DNA of 64,000 bases from Mycobacterium sp. 3519A (GTDB taxonomy: Bacteria > Actinomycetota > Actinomycetes > Mycobacteriales > Mycobacteriaceae): NCBI RefSeq assembly GCF_900240945.1, contig NZ_OESG01000014.1, positions 1,050,923 to 1,114,922 on the forward strand. Direction: 5' to 3'. Below the pieces are notes generated by a model. It was not told where the DNA came from, searched no databases, and saw only the letters and a list, made by a program, of their open reading frames with translations. Both the position numbers and the translations under genes were made by a program. Below are positions 18,644-28,045 of this stretch, in pieces (the first letter of the stretch is position 1; every line of letters starts with the position of its first letter).

Positions 18644-19615
18644 TCACGACGCCAAGGCTTCGGCGCACACATCCCTGGTCAACTCGACGTACACCCCATT
18701 GGCGTGGCCGGTAGGCGAATCGTTCGCACTGTCTTCGAGCAGAGAGACGAGATTACCTAGGTCGCGGCGACGTGACGTCGCAGACCACGCGGCCCATGTG
18801 CGCACTCGCAGTGGATCACCCGTCAGCCGGCGCCACGTGAGAGGCGATGGAAGAGCGCGTTGGCAGCTCGGTGGCGCCAGCGCAAAGGACCGACCGAGGC
18901 TAAGGCAGGCGTACGTCACATCGGGCGCCGGATCCTCGGTGTAGGTGGCCGACGGTTCGATATGTAAACCATAGCCACGCAAAGTGGCTGTCAGTTCGTC
19001 GAACCAGACCGGGCTACTCTCCCGTGGAAATCCATGCCATTGCAGACCCAGATCCATCAGCGCCTCCAAGGGCACTTCGTCTGACGGGCCGAGTCGCTCA
19101 CATTGGCAATTGCTGATGATTACGCCCAATGGCTCATCAGAGAGCAGCACGGCATCGAGTTCAGAATACGCCGGGCGATGCCGAACCAGCCCGAGGTCAA
19201 GCTCACTCGTCTTGAGCGCATCGATTTGATTAATGGTCGAGAGCTGGCGAACAGATATCGCCGTTGACGGCCATCTCGCGGCCAGTGCCGACAACGCGCT
19301 GCTCAGCCCCGGGGGCAAAGCGAAGGGCATGCCGATGCGAAGCAATGCTTCTTCACCGCTGCCCTGCTGCATCCTGGCGACTGCCAGGTCGTAGCGAGCC
19401 AGTACCTCTCGTGCTTCAGTCACCAGCAATTTGCCTGCCGCAGTCGTCACGACACCAGCATTGGTTCGCTCAAGTAGGATGACGCCACAGTGCTTTTCGA
19501 GCCCGCGGATCGTATGCGAAATAGCTGGCTGGCTGAGGTTCAATCGCTGGGCCGCTCCGGCGAAACGTCCCTCTTCGACCACGGCGACGAAGGTCCTCAA
19601 TTCGCGCAGGTCCAT
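18644..19615 (-). CDS. LysR-family transcriptional regulator
   Basis: 323 residues. The N-terminal winged helix-turn-helix is textbook: MDLRELRTFVAVVEEGRFAG, AAQRLNLSQPAISHTIRGLE and LLERTNAGVVTTAAGKLLV. The C-terminal effector-binding region shows the two alpha/beta subdomains (LRIGMPFALPPGLSSALSAL, ISVRQLSTINQIDALKTSEL, LGLVRHRPA). LysR proteins usually act on a divergent gene. Here the next rightward gene is the LysE-type exporter 860 bases away, so control of that exporter is a guess based on the LysG/LysE precedent. The frame extends to 19825 but the ATG at 19615 begins exactly at the domain. Confidence 0.9.
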   Translation of the reverse strand: MDLRELRTFVAVVEEGRFAGAAQRLNLSQPAISHTIRGLEKHCGVILLERTNAGVVTTAAGKLLVTEAREVLARYDLAVARMQQGSGEEALLRIGMPFALPPGLSSALSALAARWPSTAISVRQLSTINQIDALKTSELDLGLVRHRPAYSELDAVLLSDEPLGVIISNCQCERLGPSDEVPLEALMDLGLQWHGFPRESSPVWFDELTATLRGYGLHIEPSATYTEDPAPDVTYACLSLGRSFALAPPSCQRALPSPLTWRRLTGDPLRVRTWAAWSATSRRRDLGNLVSLLEDSANDSPTGHANGVYVELTRDVCAEALAS

Positions 19616-20478
19616 GATCACCGCCCGTATTGGCTGTGTCGGTGGCCCCCGAAGATGACTCGCCGGCCGCGGCGCTCGTAGAAGCGCCCGGCTGTGACCC
19701 GCTGGCCAACCTGCCGGCTCGGCCTTGGATTGCGCGCATGTCCTACCGAGCGCGCACAGCGACGGGCACAGGAGCCCTCGAGCGCAACGCGTAGACACTT
19801 CTGGGCCATACGACCCATTCTGCACCAGGAACTAGTAGCTGTCGACACTCTGGGCTGTTGATAACCGACACCCGCCTACGATTCGACGCAGGAGGACCCG
19901 CTAGTCGAGTCCAGCGATCGGTGCAGTCCGTTTGCTGAATGCCGAGGCGATCGCCCAGTCGCCGCCGACGGTGGCGGTGACCCTGTCCAGTCTGACGTGC
20001 AGTAAGTGGCTCTTGCCGGACCCTCAGAACGCTCTCTTCGCGGGTTGATCGAGCAATAGCCAAACCTCCTTCTCGCGGCACCACCATCCGTCCGGGCGTA
20101 TCGAACGTTTCAATCGCGAACCGCACGGGACAGCGAGCCCCCTGCGCGCGGCGTTGCAACAACCATAGTCATAATTGGGATTGGTGACCCAAAATACGGA
20201 TCAGAAGGGTGCTCGAGGCCAGGTCCTTTGCGATGTCGATGACACCGATAAGTACACGCGCACCCTGCGCCGGCGTCGCGGTCGTAGCCTGATAACGGTT
20301 CGTCGATAGCGTTCCGAGGTCTTGTTCGACGTTGGTACGTGAAATGCACCAACACGAGCGCACGACGACGTCCGTCGAGGATCGGCACAGACGTTGACTG
20401 TAACCGCGCCTCAAGGGGCACGGATGCGCCCCGACGTCCGATCCGACGGTCTTCAACTTCGAAAGGACCTTGCTAGTA
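19616..20478. other. Intergenic; coding-like remnants, unassigned
   Basis: About 860 bases. On the minus strand a stretch ending near 19902 reads LLHVRLDRVTATVGG, WAIASAFSKRTAPIAGLD before a stop, and further upstream in another frame FDTPGRMVVPREGGLAIA. These look like pieces of a decayed gene, but I do not recognise the family. Confidence 0.35.
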
Positions 20479-21114
20479 ATGAATTCCGACGTATTGAGCC
20501 TGATCACCATCGCAGGTGCGATCGTGATCGGGGCGATCAGTCCGGGTCCCAGCTTCGTGATGGTGGCTCAAACGTCGCTGTCAAAGACGCCACGCAGCGG
20601 CCGAATTGCAGCGCTCGGGATCGCGGCGGGCGGACTGGTGTTCGCAGTGGCAGCGACGGTGGGGCTGGGAGCCACGCTCGCCTACGCCGGCCCAGTCTTT
20701 CTCGCGATCAAGATCGCCGGAGGCGCCTATCTGGTCTATCTCGGCATTCGCTTGTGGCTGTCGACCAGAGGGCAACGATCAGCCGCGGAACCGATCGCCG
20801 TGCCCACCAGTAGGACGTTCGCGACTGCGCTGCTCACCCAGTTGAGCAATCCAAAGGCGATCATCGTCTATGGCAGCGTCTTTGCGTCGGCGCTTCCGCT
20901 GCACCCTTCGCACTGGCTTCTCATCACCCTTCCGGTAGCCGTGACGTGCATCGAGGGCTGCTGGTACCTCATTGTGGCTACAGTGATGTCGCGGCCTGGC
21001 CCAAGAGGCGTCTACGCCCACGCGGGAAAGCTTCTCGATCGCACTGCCGGCACGGTGATGGGTGGTCTGGGTACAGCCTTTGCCGTTGACGGTCTGCGCG
21101 CCGCTCTGCGCTGA
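20479..21114 (+). CDS. LysE/RhtB-family amino-acid exporter
   Basis: 211 residues with about six hydrophobic segments. ATG at 20479 follows GAAAGGACC. The first helix ends in IGAISPGPSFVMVAQTSL, the diagnostic SPGPxxxxV motif of RhtB/LysE proteins. It continues with GRIAALGIAAGGLVF and AIKIAGGAYLVYLGIRLWLS, then a central loop and FATALLTQLSNPKAIIVYGS (the NPK motif). Members export lysine/arginine, threonine, homoserine or other small amino acids through the inner membrane. The substrate cannot be told from sequence. A LysR regulator lies upstream on the opposite strand. Confidence 0.9.
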   Translation: MNSDVLSLITIAGAIVIGAISPGPSFVMVAQTSLSKTPRSGRIAALGIAAGGLVFAVAATVGLGATLAYAGPVFLAIKIAGGAYLVYLGIRLWLSTRGQRSAAEPIAVPTSRTFATALLTQLSNPKAIIVYGSVFASALPLHPSHWLLITLPVAVTCIEGCWYLIVATVMSRPGPRGVYAHAGKLLDRTAGTVMGGLGTAFAVDGLRAALR

Positions 21115-21188
21115 GCCGGCGGGGGCGCTGCGGAGTAAGAATGCGGTCCAAAGGCCCTGTGCAGCTTGCGACGTCGTGTCCCGCGAGA

Positions 21189-22394
21189 CTAGATCATGAC
21201 GGTCACGGTCTCGGTGATGCCCAGCAGCGCCCGGCCGTATGCCTCGTCGGCGATCGCCGGGTTACTTGAGGCATGATGGCTGGCTGTCTCACAGTCACGC
21301 CATATACGTTGCAATGGTTGACCTTCGGCAAACGTTCTACTGCCGTGCACCGCGACTAATCGACGGACTGCTTCACGTGCGTGCACGACCGCACGCGTTG
21401 CGTGCATCTTGATGCGGGCTCGTTCGAGCAGACTGGGAACGGCCCCAACGATCCCTGCCTGGTCAACCTGCATCACGGCGCTGTGCGCGAGCATTCCCGC
21501 GACGTCGATGTGGTAGGCGGCCTCTGCGATGACCGCCCGCGTGGTGGGGGAGTCGGTGGCAGTCACATAAGTGGTGCCGGCGATACCCCGCTCCTCGAGG
21601 CAGGATAAAACAAGATCCCGCGCTGCACAGGCCATGCCGAGATGTGGCCCGAGCAGGTCGGTCGACGCTGCAGCCGCGAATGGGACCCGGTAGAGCGGAC
21701 TGCGATGCGGATTAACAGCATGCTCGTCAGACAGAAGTTTACTGAGGGGGACGAATCGGTGCGAGGGCACCGAGACATCATGCGCGATAACGGTGTTGGA
21801 TCCAGTGCCCCGCATCCCCGCCACGTGCCACGTGTCCTCAATTGTCAGCTCCGAAGCGCGAACGAAGACCAGACCTAACCGGTCCTCATCCAAATCTCGA
21901 TCAGACACTTCGGCGCCCAGCATCATCCACTGCGCATGCAAGGCTCCGGAGCAGTAGGGCCATCGGCCGGAGAGCCGGAACCCTGCCCCGACACGATCGA
22001 GCGAACCCTCGGTGGAGATGACCGCTGCCACGAGCGCGTCACGGTCCGCACCCCAGATGTCCTCTTGAATGTCATCGCCACACATGGAGGCGAAACAGGC
22101 GTTACCCGTCATCAGGCTGGCCACCCACGCCGTAGCGCCGTCTCCGCGGCCGAGTTCGCGCATCAGCGCGAGCTTGGTGGCGAAGCTGACTTCGAAACCG
22201 TCAAACCGCCGCGGTTGCATCAGCCGCAACAGTCCAGCCTCGCGCAAGGCGTGAAGGTTCTCCTCCGGCAGTCGCCGCTCGGCATCGCCGCGAGATGCGT
22301 TGCTGCTCAGCAGTGGAACGAGATCAGCGGCCGCTGCCAGCAGGGCGTCGGCGTCGGCATCGTCGGCCGGTGCCTCGTCAATTACCGAAACCAT
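21189..22394 (-). CDS. Acyl-CoA-dehydrogenase-fold flavin-dependent monooxygenase
   Basis: 401 residues from the ATG at 22394. Fold segments include LREAGLLRLMQPRRFDGFEV, MRELGRGDGATAWVASLM, FRLSGRWPYCSGALHAQWMM (the beta-domain strand with the WxxxSG motif) and TWHVAGMRGTGSNTVIAHDV. In this subgroup (HsaA, HpaB-like, NcnH) reduced flavin is supplied by a separate reductase and the enzyme hydroxylates aromatic or N-containing substrates; the acyl-CoA dehydrogenase catalytic Glu is not apparent. A flavin reductase gene lies divergently 500 bases away, supporting a two-component system. True acyl-CoA dehydrogenase activity is unlikely. Confidence 0.78.
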   Translation of the reverse strand: MVSVIDEAPADDADADALLAAAADLVPLLSSNASRGDAERRLPEENLHALREAGLLRLMQPRRFDGFEVSFATKLALMRELGRGDGATAWVASLMTGNACFASMCGDDIQEDIWGADRDALVAAVISTEGSLDRVGAGFRLSGRWPYCSGALHAQWMMLGAEVSDRDLDEDRLGLVFVRASELTIEDTWHVAGMRGTGSNTVIAHDVSVPSHRFVPLSKLLSDEHAVNPHRSPLYRVPFAAAASTDLLGPHLGMACAARDLVLSCLEERGIAGTTYVTATDSPTTRAVIAEAAYHIDVAGMLAHSAVMQVDQAGIVGAVPSLLERARIKMHATRAVVHAREAVRRLVAVHGSRTFAEGQPLQRIWRDCETASHHASSNPAIADEAYGRALLGITETVTVMI

Positions 22395-22894
22395 GTTGCC
22401 GTCTTTCGGTTCGTCGCGCCCAATCAAACTCCCCTTAGGGATTGTCGCCGATCGGCAGCCGCCGCGAGAACCGGTCTTGTTATGCCAGGCATGTCGCGAG
22501 TAACTCACCGCGCTGGTAGGAGCCACGCAGCGCATCGCCACCGGTGCATGCGGCGCCCGATCGTCATCTCTACTCCTGGCCCGCGGCGTGAAAGCCGTCT
22601 GCGGTGGCCAGGTAGGCTGCGTATCGTACGCCCGAGCCCGCAGCGCATGCCCCTGATCAAGGCCCTAAGACTAGTCGACCGATCAAACCTCCTGTGCAAC
22701 AGAGAAGTTCGCATAAACCCGGAGCATCCGATGAAGTCCACTCGAGGTGCGACACCTGCAGACACAGCCCTGCCACAGGATCGGGACCGTCGGCCGGCGT
22801 GCGGGTCGCGCCGAACAGCTCGCGCGATTGTTGGTGGTTTGCGGTGACGAGCTGACCAGGTGATCGACACATTGGACACAGTGCAGGAGTGATG
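22395..22894. other. Divergent intergenic region of the monooxygenase/reductase pair
   Basis: Five hundred bases between divergently transcribed partners; expected to hold both promoters. An 8-bp perfect palindrome GACTAGTC occurs near 22669 but is too short to call an operator. Confidence 0.4.
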
Positions 22895-23392
22895 ATGGAA
22901 GCCCCCGATGCCGCGGTATACGAGAAGTTCGCCCGCCAGCTGAACTACTCGATGTTCATCATCACAACCAGCGCGGGCGCTGGCCTGGCCGGTTGTCTCG
23001 TCGGATTCGCCAGCGAGATCAGCATTCACCCGCCACGCTTCATGGCAGGACTGTCCGTACGCAATTACACCTTCGAGGTGGCCCAACGGGCGCGCCATTT
23101 GGCCGTACACACGGTCGCCCGCAGCCAGCGAGGCCTCGTCGAGCTCTTCGGAGGCCTGACCGGCGACGAGGTGAACAAGTTCCAGCGATGCTCCTGGCAT
23201 GAGGGCCCTCATGGCATGCCGATACTCGATGATGCCGCGGGCTGGTTCGTTGGCCAAATAGTCCGCAGAATTGTCCTCGGAGACCACGTCGGCTACGTAC
23301 TGACACCCGTGGCAGGTCAGGTTGATAACGCGTGCGAAGAGCTGGTCACGTTGGCCGACGTTCGCGATCTCACGCCTGGGCACGAGGCCTGA
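22895..23392 (+). CDS. Flavin reductase (FMN-binding split-barrel)
   Basis: 165 residues. Three tandem starts (GTG 22889, ATG 22892, ATG 22895) follow GCAGGAG; the last is best spaced. FARQLNYSMFIITTSA opens the split barrel. GCLVGFASEISIHPPRFMAG corresponds to the flavin-binding GxTxxxxxSxSxxPPxxxV strand. LAVHTVARSQRGLVELFGGL and DVNKF-like VNKFQRCSWHEGPHG follow, then VGQIVRRIVLGDHVGYVLTP with the conserved GDH used in NAD(P)H/flavin reductases. It would supply reduced FMN or FAD to the divergent monooxygenase. Confidence 0.82.
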   Translation: MEAPDAAVYEKFARQLNYSMFIITTSAGAGLAGCLVGFASEISIHPPRFMAGLSVRNYTFEVAQRARHLAVHTVARSQRGLVELFGGLTGDEVNKFQRCSWHEGPHGMPILDDAAGWFVGQIVRRIVLGDHVGYVLTPVAGQVDNACEELVTLADVRDLTPGHEA

Positions 23393-23580
23393 CTTCGCAC
23401 CTCACACTCGGCGGAGACACCTGCGGCCAGCATGCCTGTGACATCCGGATCGGCAATCAAAAGCCCAGCAAGGCAACGGCTGTCGGTATAGCGAATTGCC
23501 GATGCCATAGAGCCTGGTTAATGGGCCCGTTCGAATCCGTTGAGGGAAACTGGAAGCCGCCGCTGATAACCTTGCCGGTC

Positions 23581-23991
23581 ATGCCAGTAGAGCTGCCTAG
23601 TGACCTGTCTCTTCTCATTCGCACCGACTTCACCGACGACAACGCGTGGCGCGCGGTGTGTAAGGCGGCCTGCGCACCGGATCCAGAGCACGGTTTTCGG
23701 GCCTTTCTCACCTGCATCGACGATCCGGAACTCGACGGAGCCACGGTCGAGAGCCTGATCCCTCTCGTGCGCAATTATTTCTTCGTAGTAGACAACCACA
23801 CCATCACCGATCCTGAGCACCCGATCTTGGCGGTCGCCGGCGACCCCGACGACGACCTCGATCCCGGCACCAGTTTTCGTGTCATCCCCTCGGCGATGTG
23901 GAGTCCGGAGAACAACCTCTCGCTGGGTAACATGCTGTTCGAGGACTTTGTCGACGCTGCCGGCGACGGTGTGTTCCGCGGCTTTGCGTAG
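23581..23991 (+). CDS. DUF6924-like protein
   Basis: 136 residues. The recognisable pattern is SLLIRTDFTDDNAWRAVCKA, FLTCIDDPELDGATVESLIP, YFFVVDNHTITDPEHPILAV, then TSFRVIPSAMWSPENNLSLG and a final FEDFVDAAGDGVFRGF. This is the actinobacterial domain I know as DUF6924, a compact alpha/beta protein of unknown function often found alone or near secretion and toxin-immunity loci. There is no signal peptide. The ATG at 23581 starts at the domain; an upstream in-frame ATG at 23521 would add 20 residues. It may be co-transcribed with the flavin reductase 188 bases upstream, but that is uncertain. Confidence 0.75.
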   Translation: MPVELPSDLSLLIRTDFTDDNAWRAVCKAACAPDPEHGFRAFLTCIDDPELDGATVESLIPLVRNYFFVVDNHTITDPEHPILAVAGDPDDDLDPGTSFRVIPSAMWSPENNLSLGNMLFEDFVDAAGDGVFRGFA

Positions 23992-24388
23992 TTTACGGGC
24001 ACTCCCCGGTTAAAGAACAGCCGCGGTCAACTGTTGATCAGCCACGTGGGCGCACTCCGATTGCGGCACTTTCTTTTCCGTCAGCGACCGCTAGCCTCTC
24101 AACGCCCATGTTGCACCAGCCCGGCAAAGCACAAAGGCGACCGTGCCGCTACGGCCGCAGTGTTTTCGTCTGATTCGAGCTGCACAGGAGGGCGTCGGCT
24201 TCACCTTTGAAGTTGGGAGCTTCCAAGGGGGCTGTGTCACGGAACCTATGAGTAGGCGGAATTGGTTGAGCAGGCGCGAAAGCAGGTTGAGCCAATCGAT
24301 GAGCCGGTTGAGTTCGCCTTTAGTTTTTGGCAGGTTTCCATCGATGACCGGCGGGACCTATCCGTGATTCGACCGCTGCTCCCTAGTC

Positions 24389-24541
24389 GTGCAGACTCCG
24401 AGTTACGTCGGTTCAGTCGAGGCTGCAGCCGAGCGGATACAGCACTATCATGGCTCTCTTGGCATCGATTTCTTCACCCCGCACAAGTCAGTGGCTTGCA
24501 CGTGGAACATGTTGCAGCGCATAGCTGCCGCAGTTAGATGA
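24389..24541 (+). pseudogene. Possible C-terminal relic of a luciferase-like monooxygenase
   Basis: The frame reads TPSYVGSVEAAAERIQHY, then LGIDFFTPHKS and NMLQRIAAAVR before a stop. This resembles the end of F420-dependent luciferase-family enzymes (PxxVGSVEExAERI...GxDxF). The upstream part is in other frames and unrecognisable. The rest of 23992-25051 (about 1 kb) contains no gene I can support. Confidence 0.35.
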
Positions 24542-25051
24542 TCCGTTGAATGTGTGGAGAGATGCAGAGAAGTGGCCGAAGCGATCCTGGCTAGGAACCC
24601 CGCAGTCCACACATTGACAAACTGAACGATGTCGAGAGGTGGCATCAGATTTGCGGGTCGCCAACGGCGCTCAGTGACGACAGCCATGCGGCGACGAGAC
24701 GTGCGAACGTGAATGATGCCCTGTACTTCGCGATCATTGTAGTGGGTTGGCGTTCTCTATCCATTTGGTGATCCGTGCAGCAAATCGCGGTTCACCCACT
24801 GCCCAGATTGATTCACGGCAATCGAAACCGGCGACTACACCGATGGACAAAGCAGTGCGCGCACGCATCGTCCTGCCAGGCTTTGCTGCACCGTGAAGAG
24901 TGCATTTCTGTTCTGCGTCAACGGGATAGACGCAGCAACGTACAGAAGCTAGACATAAAGGCCCTGTCCGCCCTGTTCGCATCGACAATGAATGCGGTGG
25001 CAATTGTGATGCTATGGTGGTGCCGCGGGGTTCCACTCAAAGGATGTGATT

Positions 25052-25555
25052 ATGGCCGAGCGCATGGTGCGCCAACTTGTAGACGATCTCGACGGGACGG
25101 CCATTGACGATGGCAGCGGTGAGCGCGTGGTGTTTAGCGTGCGCGGCGCGACATACCAGATCGATCTGTCGTCGGCGAATGCCCGGAAATTGGACAAGGC
25201 GCTAAAGCCCTTCATCGATGCCGCATTGCCGATCAGACGTGACACGGCGCGGACGGAGCAGACAGCGGAGCTCTCCAGCACGCCGAGGCAGAACTCCGCA
25301 TCGAAAGCTGATCGCAACCCAGCCCGCAGCGCAGCGCGCAATGGCAAGGCGGAGAAGCAGTCCGGCACGGCAGGGCAGAATGCCGGTGCGAATGGTGATC
25401 ACAGAAAGCGCGTGAGGAAGACGTCGGCACGCGCCAGAACCGCGCAGGCTCAGCCGAGCGTGATACGTGAATGGGCCCGCCAGAACGGCTACAAAATGAT
25501 GGAGCGCGGCCGCATCAGCTCTGAGATCGTCGAAGCGTTCAAGGCGGCCAACTAG
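25052..25555 (+). CDS. lsr2: Lsr2-family nucleoid-associated protein with long linker
   Basis: 167 residues, against about 112 for canonical Lsr2. The N-terminal dimerisation domain is MAERMVRQLVDDLDGTAIDD, VVFSVRGATYQIDLSSANAR and LDKALKPFIDAA. The C-terminal DNA-binding domain is VIREWARQNGYKMMERGRIS followed by EIVEAFKAAN, keeping the RGR that inserts in the AT-rich minor groove. Between them lies a ~65-residue Ala/Arg/Gln-rich linker (residues ~65-128). Lsr2 bridges and silences foreign AT-rich DNA. This divergent, long-linker form sits in a gene-poor region, so it is probably a paralogue of accessory, plasmid or phage origin. ATG at 25052 is preferred over GTG 25046. Confidence 0.9.
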   Translation: MAERMVRQLVDDLDGTAIDDGSGERVVFSVRGATYQIDLSSANARKLDKALKPFIDAALPIRRDTARTEQTAELSSTPRQNSASKADRNPARSAARNGKAEKQSGTAGQNAGANGDHRKRVRKTSARARTAQAQPSVIREWARQNGYKMMERGRISSEIVEAFKAAN

Positions 25556-25851
25556 AGACTGCCCGCGCCTGGCGACCTGCCCGGCGCGGAATAGCTTCTT
25601 TGGCCAGGCGACCGAGCACTCCCATGCGCTCAATCCGGGCCGCGGGGCGCGCCACCCCGAAAATTGCTGCTTGCGAGGCTGATCGGGGGTGACTGACGGA
25701 GGCAGCGGATTTGTCACGGTGACGAAGCGAGTTGACGCCGGCTTCGGCTCAGTGTCGCAGCGGAGTAGGCAGGATGACAAGGTCGAGGTTCCCGTCGGCG
25801 TCGCGGGCCTCCTAGCGGCATTCGTGTTTGAAATCGAAGTGTGTTGAGCCA

Positions 25852-25894
25852 CAGGCCGTGGCGCCGAACGGCGTCCGTTCAGCGCCACGGCCTG
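25852..25894. terminator. Strong 13+6 bp hairpin between convergent lsr2 and porin genes
   Basis: CAGGCCGTGGCGC (25852-25864) pairs perfectly with GCGCCACGGCCTG (25882-25894). The loop itself forms GAACGG/CCGTTC around CGT. No T-run follows. The convergent position suggests a shared terminator. The rest of 25556-26042 has no supported gene. Confidence 0.65.
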
Positions 25895-26042
25895 CTCCTG
25901 CGCTAGCGGCACCAACTCGACCGCGCCTGCGCTCGGGCCTATTTACTCAGCGGGTGTCACCGGCGTCATGGTGAGCGGCGAGCTGGTCGGCTTCGTTGTC
26001 ACACGAAGTGGCGCACCGCGGCTCCGATGCCCGCCAGGCCGG

Positions 26043-27242
26043 CTACTTCTTGTGCGAGGACTTCGCGTCCTTCGGCGACGACTTCGCAGTGGTGGCTTTC
26101 TTCTTGGTGGCAGAGGTTGTCTTTGAGCCGCTGTCTGTTTTTGCCGTTTTCGCCGGAAGAGTGGTGGAGTCCATACCCTTTGCGCCAGAAGCGCCATCGG
26201 TAGCCGCGGTCTCTGTACCGGTGTGGCCGTCACCGGTCCGGCGGGCCGTAGGCGCCCCGTTCGTTGTGGGCGCCGCGAGGGTGGCGCCGCGGTGGGCTGC
26301 GCGGCCACGGGCGTTGGCAGCGTTTCGGTCGGTGTCCGCTTTTTCCGTGCTTGCGGTTGACGATCGTGTCGCCTTATCGGTGGCTGGCCGTGGGACGTCG
26401 AGGGTGACGACTTGAGCGGCTTTCGTCTTGATCGCTGCGACATGACCGGTTGGCGAGGATGTAGTTGCTGCGGCAGTCGGCGTGATGGCGGCGACGATCG
26501 CGTCGCGAATTTTGACCAATGTGCTCAGGGTGCCCCCCGGCGAGAGCAGTCCGGGTAGGCCGACGCCTGCGCCGTTGAGAAAGCCATTGATCATGGTCGC
26601 GGGTGCGTCGATGACAGCGGCGACCACCTGCGCGATATTGCCAGTGCCCCCCGCGTCCGCGACAGCCTGGATGGCCGCCCCTGTGGACGCAATGAGCGCC
26701 AACGGTGGCGAGGCCACCGCCGAGGCGCCAGCGAACACCACGGTGGGCAGGAGATCGACAACCTTGGTCACGTTGACCAACGGCACCGCCAACGGTGCGG
26801 CGAACGGCGCCGTTACCTTCGTGGCCCCCGTGGCGATTGTGTTGGCCGCCTGCTCGAAGTGACCCGCGGCTATTTGGCTTAACGCAAGCTGTAATTGCGC
26901 TGGGACACTACTGGGATTACTAATTTGCAGCGATTGCTGGAGCGCCTCCCCCAAGCCCTGAATCAGATTTTCCTGATTTTTGAGAACCTGCGAAAGAAGT
27001 GGTGCAACCCCGTTCTGAAAAGTCTGGTTCGTGAGTAGTCCGATGTTTTGCAGCGTGGTGTTCACGAGCTGCCCGTAGTCCTCCAGCGGACTCGTCGCCG
27101 CCGCCAGAGATGCCTCTGCGTGAGCAGTCGGTAGGGCGAGATGTGTTGGTGCAGGGGTTGATACGGAGGCGACCGCGATGACGCCTGCGCCTACCAAAGC
27201 AACCCCCGCGTTGACGTAAGGGCGAATAACGGCAGTGTGCAT
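26043..27242 (-). CDS. gjpA: GjpA-type mycobacterial outer-membrane porin-like protein
   Basis: 399 residues. The N-terminus MHTAVIRPYVNAGVALVGAG matches the family start (RPYxxAGVALVGASVIAVS), an uncleaved or signal-like hydrophobic segment. It is followed by PTAHAEASLAAATSPLEDYG and long amphipathic, Gln/Leu-rich helices (LLTNQTFQNGVAPLLSQVLK) and hydrophobic Ala/Val stretches. The last ~120 residues are Thr/Ala/Lys-rich low complexity ending KSSPKDAKSSHKK, a tail seen in members of this family. The name follows the mycobacterial family annotated as outer membrane porin GjpA; pore activity is known only by family label. The next gene to the left, lsr2, is convergent. Confidence 0.72.
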   Translation of the reverse strand: MHTAVIRPYVNAGVALVGAGVIAVASVSTPAPTHLALPTAHAEASLAAATSPLEDYGQLVNTTLQNIGLLTNQTFQNGVAPLLSQVLKNQENLIQGLGEALQQSLQISNPSSVPAQLQLALSQIAAGHFEQAANTIATGATKVTAPFAAPLAVPLVNVTKVVDLLPTVVFAGASAVASPPLALIASTGAAIQAVADAGGTGNIAQVVAAVIDAPATMINGFLNGAGVGLPGLLSPGGTLSTLVKIRDAIVAAITPTAAATTSSPTGHVAAIKTKAAQVVTLDVPRPATDKATRSSTASTEKADTDRNAANARGRAAHRGATLAAPTTNGAPTARRTGDGHTGTETAATDGASGAKGMDSTTLPAKTAKTDSGSKTTSATKKKATTAKSSPKDAKSSHKK

Positions 27243-27848
27243 TAATACTCCTCAGAATACATGGATAGCCGCTGACGAACTTAACTCGTAAAAGGTTCAA
27301 AAGCCAATGGCCAGGGCAATACTTCGACCGTCTCGATCATTTACAGTCGAATTGATGATAGCTGCGGTACCGCAATAGGTGCACGGCACATTCTTTGGCA
27401 AAGCCATTTCGGAAGCCACATCGTACTCATGCTGTTGTCGCAGCTGACTGCGATCTCGCGGAACGCGGTTCGCTATGGTGGAACCGCGGTGCGACAAGGG
27501 CGTTGAATCGGTATTGCTCGATGGGAGCACCGCATTGCCCTAATCGTCTCGCGGCCGCAGAAGTGGCCTGGGCACGCGCCCGAACGGCGGACAGGGTGGC
27601 AACGAGTAGCGGGGTACCACCGCGGGGTGGCTCGACGTGGCCGTGCTCGGCGCGCAGTGAGCCGACCTAATACTGAGCAGTGACAGTGAACCCGCCGCTG
27701 TGCTTCACCCGACTTGCGCGGTTTCGCGATCACCACGCAACAGCGTCTTGGGCAATGCTCGGAACTGGAGGGGATTTGCGTAAGCCGAGATAGCGTCAAG
27801 ACCTGTGGATGGGTTTGTTTGTAACGGGTCCCATATCGGTTGATCGGC
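27243..27848. other. Intergenic upstream of the porin gene
   Basis: About 600 bases. A leftward short frame contains CTYCGTAAIINSTVNDRDGR, with a CxxC pair, but lacks a start and family. No other signal recognised. The porin promoter should lie here. Confidence 0.4.
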
Positions 27849-28045
27849 TGGGCTCGGCGGGTGTGATATCGACGGGTCCTTCGGAAGCTTGGTGCTGAGA
27901 TGCGGACCAGGCGACCGGGTGTGGTGCGGTGACAGCGCGTCGTCGCGCTTGAGCGGCGATGAGTCTGTAGGGCATAGCAATTGCGGCTGCGCGTGATCGG
28001 GGTTCCTTCGTTGCCCTGGTCGGCAATCGCACGGTCGCGAATCGA
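27849..28045 (-). mobile_element. IS256-family transposase 3' remnant, copy A
   Basis: Minus-strand translation gives FATVRLPTRATKEPRSRAAA, IAMPYRLIAAQARRRAVTAP and GPVDITPAEP. This is the C-terminus of an IS256-family transposase (FATVRLRTKVTKGPGSRAAG, WRAVNAPHLVALVRAG), with several changes and one lost segment. It shares sequence with copy B at 29938-30405, for example GCGGGTGTGAT followed by TCGACGGGTC, and is more decayed. Confidence 0.78.

Noticed and set aside
18277..18672. 131-codon leftward frame between the chorismate mutase and LysR genes
   Set aside because: No start signal, no recognised domain, and it overlaps the 3' end of the LysR gene.
21936..22847. 303-codon rightward frame across the monooxygenase start and spacer
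   Set aside because: Mostly antisense to the monooxygenase; composition and lack of motifs indicate a shadow.
25202..25915. 237-codon leftward frame over lsr2 and its downstream region
   Set aside because: Overlaps lsr2 antisense, lacks motifs, and crosses the strong hairpin.
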